From positions 1-18,386 of the forward strand of contig DATAHR010000245.1 in NCBI GenBank assembly GCA_036263035.1: 18,386 nt of DNA, in the 5' to 3' direction. The notes under the pieces are model-generated. The model worked only from the letters and a program-made list of their open reading frames with translations, did no database searches and was not told the DNA's origin. Every line of letters starts with the position of its first letter. Positions within the stretch are counted from its first letter, which is position 1. Of this stretch, positions 12,832 to 18,386 are shown piece after piece. This DNA is from JAICYJ01 sp036263035 (GTDB taxonomy: Bacteria; Actinomycetota; Thermoleophilia; Gaiellales; JAICJC01). Made by a program: the position numbers and the translations under genes.

Positions 12832-14124
12832 GTGAACGGACGACGGCGACTGATCGGGCTTGCGGCGCTTGTGCTCAGCGCCTCCCTGCTGGCAGCCTCA
12901 TGCGGAGGCGGCTCGAGCTCCAGCTCGGGCGGTGGAGGATCGAGCGAGTCGATCCGTGGCCAGACGATCACGGTGCTGGTGCCGTACAAGATGCCGCAGA
13001 GCCTGCTCAACAAGTTCACGGCCGAGACCGGCGTCAAGGTCAACTACGTGGTCACCGGCTGGGACCAGACGCACAACAAGCTGCTGGTCGCCAACGAGGC
13101 CGGCTCCTACATCGCAGACGTCGCCGAGTTCGACTGGTCGTTCACCGGCCAGTTTGCGGGCGCGGGCTGGGTGGAGCCGCTGAACGGCCTGGTCGACCAG
13201 AAGACGCTGGGCGACCTGCAGTCGACGGATAAGGCGTTCACCTCAGGGGGCAAGACCTATGCCGCCTGCTACTCGAACGACTTTCGCATGTCCATGTACA
13301 ACAAGAAGATGTTCCAGAAGGCCGGGATCACGTCGTTCCCGGCGACCTTCGACGAGCTCGCCACGGACGTCCAGAAGCTGAAGGCGTCGGGCGTGCAGTA
13401 CCCGCTGTCGATCCCAATGGGCGCGACCGAGGGCGGCGTCACGCCCTGGTATCTGCTGACGCTGGCCATGGGCGGCCAGCTGTTCGACGAGAACAACAAA
13501 CCGGTGTTCTCCGACCCCAACTCGGCCGGCTACAAGGCGCTGCAGTGGGAGGTCGACGCCGTCAAGAACGGTTGGGTCTCGCCGGGCGCGGTGTCGCTGG
13601 ACGACACGCCTGCCTCGAACAAGTTCACCGCCGGCGAGAACGCCATCCTGCTGGCCACCGGCCCCGGCAACATGCCGACCGCGAACGATCCGAGCCAGTC
13701 CAGTATCGCGGGGGACGCCGAGCTCGGGCTCGTCCCCGGCATCAGCGGACCTGGTGGGTCGTTCGGCCTGCCCGAGGGCCTCTCCATCCCCGTGACCGCG
13801 AAGCACAAGGCGGCCGCAGCCGCGTTCATCGAGTGGTGGGAGCGGCCCGAGAATGCGATCGCGATCTACAAGACGCAGGGCAGCCTGCCCTGCGGCCAGA
13901 CCTCGCTCAAGCAGCTCGCCGACAGCGGCCAGCTGCAGGGCGGCGACGTGATCTCGGCCGAGCTGCCCCATGTAGGGCCGCTGTTCCCCGGCGGCGCGCC
14001 GATCTGGTACTCGCAGTTCAGCTCTGACGCCCAGGGTCTGCTGAACGCCGCCGTGAAGGGCGATATGAGCGTCTCCGACGCCCTCAACCAGCTCTCCGAG
14101 AAGACCGCCGCGCGCAGCCAGTAG
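12832..14124 (+). CDS. Sugar ABC transporter substrate-binding lipoprotein (CUT1 type)
   Basis: 430 residues from GTG with a good ribosome site. The signal peptide is basic (NGRRRL), then hydrophobic, then LLAASC with the lipid-modified Cys at residue 24, followed by a Gly/Ser linker to about residue 40. The mature protein follows the family 1 extracellular solute-binding pattern: ITVLVPYKMPQSLLNKFTAETG, VNYVVTGWDQTHNKL, DVAEFDWSFTGQF, MSMYNKKMFQKAGI, TFDELATDVQKLKASG and AAAFIEWWERPENA. It captures an oligosaccharide outside the membrane and delivers it to the two permeases encoded next. Aromatic residues (several Trp and Tyr) are consistent with sugar stacking; the actual sugar is unknown. 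The stop overlaps the permease start (TAGTG). Confidence 0.93.
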   Translation: MNGRRRLIGLAALVLSASLLAASCGGGSSSSSGGGGSSESIRGQTITVLVPYKMPQSLLNKFTAETGVKVNYVVTGWDQTHNKLLVANEAGSYIADVAEFDWSFTGQFAGAGWVEPLNGLVDQKTLGDLQSTDKAFTSGGKTYAACYSNDFRMSMYNKKMFQKAGITSFPATFDELATDVQKLKASGVQYPLSIPMGATEGGVTPWYLLTLAMGGQLFDENNKPVFSDPNSAGYKALQWEVDAVKNGWVSPGAVSLDDTPASNKFTAGENAILLATGPGNMPTANDPSQSSIAGDAELGLVPGISGPGGSFGLPEGLSIPVTAKHKAAAAAFIEWWERPENAIAIYKTQGSLPCGQTSLKQLADSGQLQGGDVISAELPHVGPLFPGGAPIWYSQFSSDAQGLLNAAVKGDMSVSDALNQLSEKTAARSQ

Positions 14125-15026
14125 TGCCGAAGCCATTCAGCCGGGGCGACGGCAACACCGCCCGCGAGACCCAGATCCTGGGATGGTTGTTCGTGCTTCC
14201 CGCGCTGGCCGCGGTCGGTGTGCTGATCCTCTACCCGATGGTGCACGGCTTTCAGCAGAGCATCCGCTCGGGGGGCTTCCTGTTCGGTGAGAAGCCGGGC
14301 TACGTGGGGGTACGCAACTACACGGATGTGCTGCACGACCCCGTCTCGCGCGAGGCGATGGTGCACACCGTTTGGTATGTGCTGCTGGCGGTGTCGCTGG
14401 AGATGGTGCTCGGCATCTTCGTCGCCGTCACGCTCCACCGCGTGTTCCCAGGCCGCGGCTTCGTGCTGGCCGTGCTGATCCTGCCCTGGGCACTCCCCTC
14501 GGTCGTGTCGGGCGTGCTCTGGCGCCGAGTCTTCGACCCTGACAACGGCCTCCTCAACAGCCTGCTGATGCACCTGCACATCATCAACCACCCGCACGTC
14601 TGGCTGGCAGAGGGCAAGGGGCCGATCGTCTGGATCACGCTCGTCCATGTGTGGGGCGTGCTGCCGCTGGTCAGCCTGATCTTCCTCGCGGGGCTGCAGT
14701 CGATTCCCGACGAGGTCTACAGCGCATCTTCCGTGGACGGCGCGGGGCCGGTGCGCCAGTTCGTGCACATCACCCTGCCCCTGCTGCGCCCGTCGATGGC
14801 GATCGCGCTGACCGTCGGCACGCTGCTTGCCATCAGCATCTTCGACGAGATCTACGTGTTGAACGGAACCGCGCTGAACACCCGGTCGATCCTGATCCAG
14901 GTCTACAACACGACGTTCGCACAGGCCGACTTCGCGCATGGCACGGCGCTCGCGTTCCTGCTCGCGGCGGTTACAGCGCTGTTCGGCGTGCTCTACGCAC
15001 TCGCCCTGCGGAGGTCGACGGTATGA
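14124..15026 (+). CDS. Sugar ABC transporter permease, MalF-type
   Basis: 300 residues from GTG, which shares one base with the upstream stop (TAGTG). Six membrane helices are predicted, beginning GWLFVLPALAAVGVLILYPMVHGF at about 20-43. The EAA loop that docks with the ATPase is at about 197-221 (DEVYSASSVDGAGPVRQFVHITLPLL). NYTDVL and PWALPSVVSGVLWRRVFDPDNGLLN are typical of MalF/UgpA-like CUT1 permeases. It forms the inner-membrane channel with the following permease. No strong ribosome site precedes it, so translation is probably coupled. Confidence 0.93.
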   Translation: MPKPFSRGDGNTARETQILGWLFVLPALAAVGVLILYPMVHGFQQSIRSGGFLFGEKPGYVGVRNYTDVLHDPVSREAMVHTVWYVLLAVSLEMVLGIFVAVTLHRVFPGRGFVLAVLILPWALPSVVSGVLWRRVFDPDNGLLNSLLMHLHIINHPHVWLAEGKGPIVWITLVHVWGVLPLVSLIFLAGLQSIPDEVYSASSVDGAGPVRQFVHITLPLLRPSMAIALTVGTLLAISIFDEIYVLNGTALNTRSILIQVYNTTFAQADFAHGTALAFLLAAVTALFGVLYALALRRSTV

Positions 15027-15880
15027 CGTCGGTCGGCTGGCGGATCGCCAAGATGCTCGCGGTGCTCGCGATCGTCGTCTGGTCGATCGCCCCGATCGTG
15101 CTCGGCGTCACCACCAGCATCTCCACACAGCGCGAGGTGAACGAGGTGCCGACGCGCTGGGTGCCCTCCCAGCCGACCCTCAAGGCCTACCACAACCTCC
15201 TCGGCGGCACCTCGAACCAGCGTGCCGGCGGCACCGTCACGGAGGCCGGCACGTTCACCCGGTCGATGTACAACAGCGCATTCGTCTCACTGGCCGCGAC
15301 CGCGTTCATCCTGATCTTCGCGACGTTGGCCGCGTACGCATGCGGACGCCTGCGGTTCCGCTTCGGCGGGGCCGTGCTCGCGATCCTGGTGGGGACGATG
15401 ATCGTGCCGATCTTCGTGATCGTGATCTCGCTGTTTCGGGTACTCGCCGACCACCACCTGATCGATACAAAGCGCGGGCTGGTGGCGGTGTTCGTGGCGA
15501 CGCTGACGCCGCTCGCGACCTGGCTGCTCTACACGCAGATGCGGGAGATGCCGACCGAGCCGGAGGAGGCGGCGCTGATCGACGGCTGCGCGCGCTGGCA
15601 GGCGTTCATCCGCGTGGTGATCCCGCAGCTGCGCTCCGGCATCGCCGCAGTCGCCGCCATCATGGCCCTGTCCGTGTGGGGGGAGTTCCTGATCCCTCTG
15701 CTCCTGACACAGACGATGAACGCGAAGCCGGTGACGGTGCAGATCACCGAGTACGTGGGCAAGTACTCGACGAACTACCCGATCCTGGCTGCGGCCGGAG
15801 TGCTCGCGCTGATCCCGCCGGCACTGCTCGCGCTGGCCCTCAACAAACGGATCACCGGCATGCTGGCGGGGTCGTCATGA
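15023..15880 (+). CDS. Sugar ABC transporter permease, MalG-type
   Basis: 285 residues. The ATG overlaps the previous stop as ATGA, and GGAGG lies 8 nt upstream (15010-15014). Six helices are predicted, the first at about 9-30. MYNSAFVSLAATAFILIFATLAAYACGRLRFRF is the standard MalG TM2-TM3 start. The EAA loop is EEAALIDGCARWQAFIRVVIPQL at about 184-206. The periplasmic loop after TM1 includes a short Gly/Thr-rich insert (GGTSNQRAGGTVTEAG). It partners the MalF-type permease, and the stop overlaps the ATPase start. Confidence 0.93.
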   Translation: MTSVGWRIAKMLAVLAIVVWSIAPIVLGVTTSISTQREVNEVPTRWVPSQPTLKAYHNLLGGTSNQRAGGTVTEAGTFTRSMYNSAFVSLAATAFILIFATLAAYACGRLRFRFGGAVLAILVGTMIVPIFVIVISLFRVLADHHLIDTKRGLVAVFVATLTPLATWLLYTQMREMPTEPEEAALIDGCARWQAFIRVVIPQLRSGIAAVAAIMALSVWGEFLIPLLLTQTMNAKPVTVQITEYVGKYSTNYPILAAAGVLALIPPALLALALNKRITGMLAGSS

Positions 15881-16986
15881 CGGAGGCCAGCGGCACGATC
15901 AGCCTCGAGCACGTCTCCAAGCAGTTCCCCGGCGGCGTGGTGGCGGTGAACGACCTCTCGCTCGAGGTCGAGCCGGGTGAGTTTCTGGTGCTGGTCGGCC
16001 CGTCCGGCTGTGGCAAGACGACGGCGCTGCGGATGGTCGCGGGGCTCGAGCCGGTGACGAGCGGGGAGATCCGGATCAACGACCGTGTCGTCACCAGGCT
16101 GCCTCCGCGGTCACGGGACATCGCGATGGTGTTCCAGAACTACGCGCTCTACGCGCACATGTCCGTGCGCAACAACATCGCCTTTGGGCTGAAGATGGCG
16201 AGGGTGCCGAAGGCCGAGATCCGTCGTCGGGTGGACGAGGCGGCGGAAATGCTGGGCCTGACCGACCTGCTCGATCGCAAGCCGAAGCAGCTGTCCGGCG
16301 GGCAGCGGCAGCGTGTCGCCATGGGGCGCGCGATCGTCCGCGAGCCGGCGGCGTTCCTGATGGACGAGCCGCTCTCGAACCTCGATGCGAAGCTGCGCGT
16401 CGAGATGCGCGGCGAGATCATCCGCGTGCAGCGGCGCATCGCCGCACCCACGCTGTACGTGACGCACGACCAGACCGAGGCGATGACGATGGGCGACAGG
16501 GTGGCGATCCTGCTGGACGGCATGCTGCAGCAGCTGGGGACGCCGGACGAGGTCTACGAGCGACCGGTGAACGCGTTCGTCGCCGGCTTCATCGGATCCC
16601 CGTCCATGAACCTCGTGGAGGCAACGCTGGAGCGGGACGGAGACGGAGTGGCGGTCGCGTTCGCAGGCGCGCGGATTCCGGTGCCCGCCGAGGCGGCGAC
16701 CGGCATGGCCGATCACGTCGGCGGGCCGGTGCGGGTGGGCATGCGGCCGGAGGATTTCGGGCGACCCGGCGACGCGGAGATCGAGGTCACCGTCACCCGG
16801 CTCGAGTCGCTGGGGTCCGAGCTGGTTGCATACCTGACCCCGTCCGGTGGAGAGGACGGGCCGCTCCTGACGGCGCGGCTCGACCGAGGCACGAGGCTGA
16901 CGCAGGGCGAGACGGCCCGCGTCACCGTGAACGCGCGGCGGCTGTACTTCTTCGACGCCGCGTCGGGTGACGCCCTCGGCAGCTAG
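15877..16986 (+). CDS. Sugar ABC transporter ATP-binding protein (UgpC/MsmK-like)
   Basis: 369 residues. ATG 15877 overlaps the permease stop as ATGA. Walker A GPSGCGKT is at 41-48, the Q-loop at Gln87 (MVFQNYALYAHMSV), signature LSGGQRQRVAMGRA at 139-152, Walker B FLMDEPLSNLD at 160-170, and the switch His197 in VTHDQTEAMTMGDR. The C-terminal ~130 residues are the MalK-type OB (TOBE) regulatory domain (VRVGMRPEDFG, TRLESLGSELVAYL). It supplies ATP hydrolysis for the two permeases. An ATPase inside the operon is notable because many actinobacterial CUT1 systems share one encoded elsewhere. Its TAG stop overlaps the convergent mannosidase stop in CTAG. Confidence 0.95.
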   Translation: MTEASGTISLEHVSKQFPGGVVAVNDLSLEVEPGEFLVLVGPSGCGKTTALRMVAGLEPVTSGEIRINDRVVTRLPPRSRDIAMVFQNYALYAHMSVRNNIAFGLKMARVPKAEIRRRVDEAAEMLGLTDLLDRKPKQLSGGQRQRVAMGRAIVREPAAFLMDEPLSNLDAKLRVEMRGEIIRVQRRIAAPTLYVTHDQTEAMTMGDRVAILLDGMLQQLGTPDEVYERPVNAFVAGFIGSPSMNLVEATLERDGDGVAVAFAGARIPVPAEAATGMADHVGGPVRVGMRPEDFGRPGDAEIEVTVTRLESLGSELVAYLTPSGGEDGPLLTARLDRGTRLTQGETARVTVNARRLYFFDAASGDALGS

Positions 16987-18386
16987 CTGACCAGGACGCT
17001 GATGATCTCGTGGGGCCGGTAGCGGAGCTGGACCGCTCCGTCCGTTACGGGGAGCGGCTCGCCAGGGTCCTCGAGGAGGCTGCAGCGGACCGCCTCGCGC
17101 ACCGGCCACGCGAGTGAGAGCCGCGCCCTCCCCCGCCCGCCGTGGGCCTCGTAGAGGCGGACGACCAGCGCATCCGTGTCCTCCGCCCGCTTGACCGTGT
17201 CGATGACCAGGTTCGGGTCGTCGATCGAAAGGAACGACCGTGGCGAGGCGGCTCCGGGCAGCCAGCGGATCGGCGTCTCGAACCGCGCCGCCTCTGCCAC
17301 CACACCCGCCTCGCGCCAGCCGCCGGCGTGCGGCAGCACCGCGTAGGCGAAGCGATGGTGCCCGAGATCGGCGTCGGGATCCGGGACGGTCGTGCCGCGC
17401 AGCAGGCTGATCCGCATCTCGTTCGCGTAGGTCGAGTAGCCGTACTTGCAGTCGGTCAGCAGCGCCACGCCGAAGCCGTGCTCGGACAGGTCGGCGAAGC
17501 GATGGCCGGGGACCTCGAAGCGGGCCAGATCATGGCTGGTCGAGTAATGGGTCGGCCGCTCGGTGTAGCCGAACTGCATCTGGTAGGTGGCATTGGCCGC
17601 CCGCACGGCAACCGGGAACATGACTTTGAGCATCGTCCTGCGCTCGCGCCAGTCGACCTCGCAATGGAACTCGAGCCTCCGGGCCCCGGCGTCCAGGCGA
17701 ACCACCTGCCGCATCGTGCTTGCGCCGCCGATCCGGTACCGGAGCTCAACCTCGGCGCGCAGTCCCCCGCCGGTGACGGTGCAGGACTCCGCGCCGCCCG
17801 CCTCCCGCACCGTCTCCATGTGGAACGGGTCGATGTCCCAGGCCTCGTACTCGGTCGGGCGGTCGTCGAAGAGCTGCAGCCGGTTGCCCGGTGCGCCAAG
17901 CGCTTCGCGACCACTCGCCACGTGCACCAGAGATCGGAGCGCGCCGTCGCGGCCGATCTCGACCCGCAGGTGGCCGTTGTCCAGAAAGACGACGTCGCCA
18001 CGCTCGGCGACCTCCACGGAGAACGGACCGCGCGGCCCAGCCTCCCCGATCCCGTAGGCCGGCGCCGTCACCCACGCGAGCCCCTCGCCGGCTGGCCGCT
18101 CGGCGACCTCCGCCCGCTCGAAGCCGAGCGTGTTCAGCGGCGCCCGTTCGCCGTCGACAGCCCCGAGCGCGACCAGGGCATCGTCGATCACAGCCTCCGC
18201 CCCTGCCAGGACTGCCGTATGGTCACGGGCCGCATCCTGGTACACCAGGCCGATGCTCGAGCCGGGCAGGATGTCGTGGAACTGGTTCAGCAGCAGCAGC
18301 TGCCACAGCTCCGCCAGCCGCTCGCGCGGGTACGGGTCGTCGCCGACCGCCGCCAGGAACTCGGCGTCGTGCAGCGCCCGCTCGCC
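16983..18386 (-). CDS. Alpha-mannosidase, glycoside hydrolase family 38 (C-terminal part; 5' end outside window)
   Basis: 467 residues are visible; the reading frame is open to the window edge, so the GTG at 18245 is not the start. The segment read from 18386 downward includes LAELWQLLLLNQFHDILPGSSI, the diagnostic GH38 helical-bundle motif. The rest is the beta-sandwich region: LDNGHLRVEIGRDGALRSLVHVASGREAL, WDIDPFHMETV, FHCEVDWRERRTMLKVMFPV, MQFGYTERPTHYSTSHDLARFEVPGHRFADLSEHGFGVALLTDCKYGYS. The catalytic domain with the Asp nucleophile lies outside. It removes alpha-mannosyl residues, most likely in the cytoplasm after uptake by the adjacent importer. It is convergent with the ABC ATPase gene, and both stops lie in CTAG. 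Confidence 0.95.
   Translation of the reverse strand, partial: GERALHDAEFLAAVGDDPYPRERLAELWQLLLLNQFHDILPGSSIGLVYQDAARDHTAVLAGAEAVIDDALVALGAVDGERAPLNTLGFERAEVAERPAGEGLAWVTAPAYGIGEAGPRGPFSVEVAERGDVVFLDNGHLRVEIGRDGALRSLVHVASGREALGAPGNRLQLFDDRPTEYEAWDIDPFHMETVREAGGAESCTVTGGGLRAEVELRYRIGGASTMRQVVRLDAGARRLEFHCEVDWRERRTMLKVMFPVAVRAANATYQMQFGYTERPTHYSTSHDLARFEVPGHRFADLSEHGFGVALLTDCKYGYSTYANEMRISLLRGTTVPDPDADLGHHRFAYAVLPHAGGWREAGVVAEAARFETPIRWLPGAASPRSFLSIDDPNLVIDTVKRAEDTDALVVRLYEAHGGRGRARLSLAWPVREAVRCSLLEDPGEPLPVTDGAVQLRYRPHEIISVLVS

Noticed and set aside
12768..13043. Upstream extension of the amine oxidase frame
   Set aside because: It would overlap the binding-protein signal sequence and promoter; the added residues are Pro/Ser/Arg-rich and unlike the family.

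Overview
The window is a GC-rich, gene-dense chromosomal segment. High GC, short or overlapping gene junctions, several apparently leaderless promoters (a TAnnnT hexamer 6 nt before the start codon), a LuxR regulator with a large helical N-terminus and an actinobacterial-style CUT1 sugar ABC operon point to a soil-type actinobacterium. A deep branch such as Thermoleophilia is plausible, but this is inferred from style only. No rRNA, tRNA, CRISPR array, phage gene or recognisable transposase was seen.

Left part (1-5485): the 3' end of a LuxR-family regulator (+) is followed by a polyphosphate kinase 2 gene translationally coupled to an APC-family permease (-), a short MbfA/VIT-like membrane protein (+), and a voltage-sensor-type potassium channel (-). 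A 92-bp repeat occurs in inverted orientation at 1512-1603 and 4635-4726 (3 mismatches). Each copy ends in a strong hairpin and sits between convergent genes. A diverged third copy lies head-on against the second, so 4529-4725 is bounded by 16-bp inverted repeats. The repeats bracket the PPK2/permease/VIT block.

Middle part (5535-8752): a membrane-anchored protein of unknown function (+); a STAND/archaeal-type AAA ATPase (-) bracketed on both sides by pairs of the palindrome TACGGA-N4-TCCGTA; an SRPBCC (AHSA1) protein cotranscribed with its ArsR-type repressor (-), whose promoter carries a perfect operator between -35 and -10; and a divergent Nudix hydrolase (+). The palindrome-bracketed ATPase is the best candidate here for an undescribed unit, either an autoregulated module or a single-gene mobile element. 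A 5-bp direct repeat (GCTAG) at its edges allows reconstruction of an empty site in which the two flanking convergent genes would share a CTAG stop.

Right part (8777-18386): a carbohydrate locus. On the minus strand lie a copper amine oxidase, an SDR oxidoreductase and a GH4 glycosidase. Divergent from these is a four-gene CUT1 ABC importer (binding protein, two permeases, ATPase). Convergent with the importer is a GH38 alpha-mannosidase running off the window. Together they suggest uptake of an oligosaccharide, probably mannose-containing, and its intracellular hydrolysis and oxidation. The amine oxidase raises the possibility that the substrate carries a primary amine.
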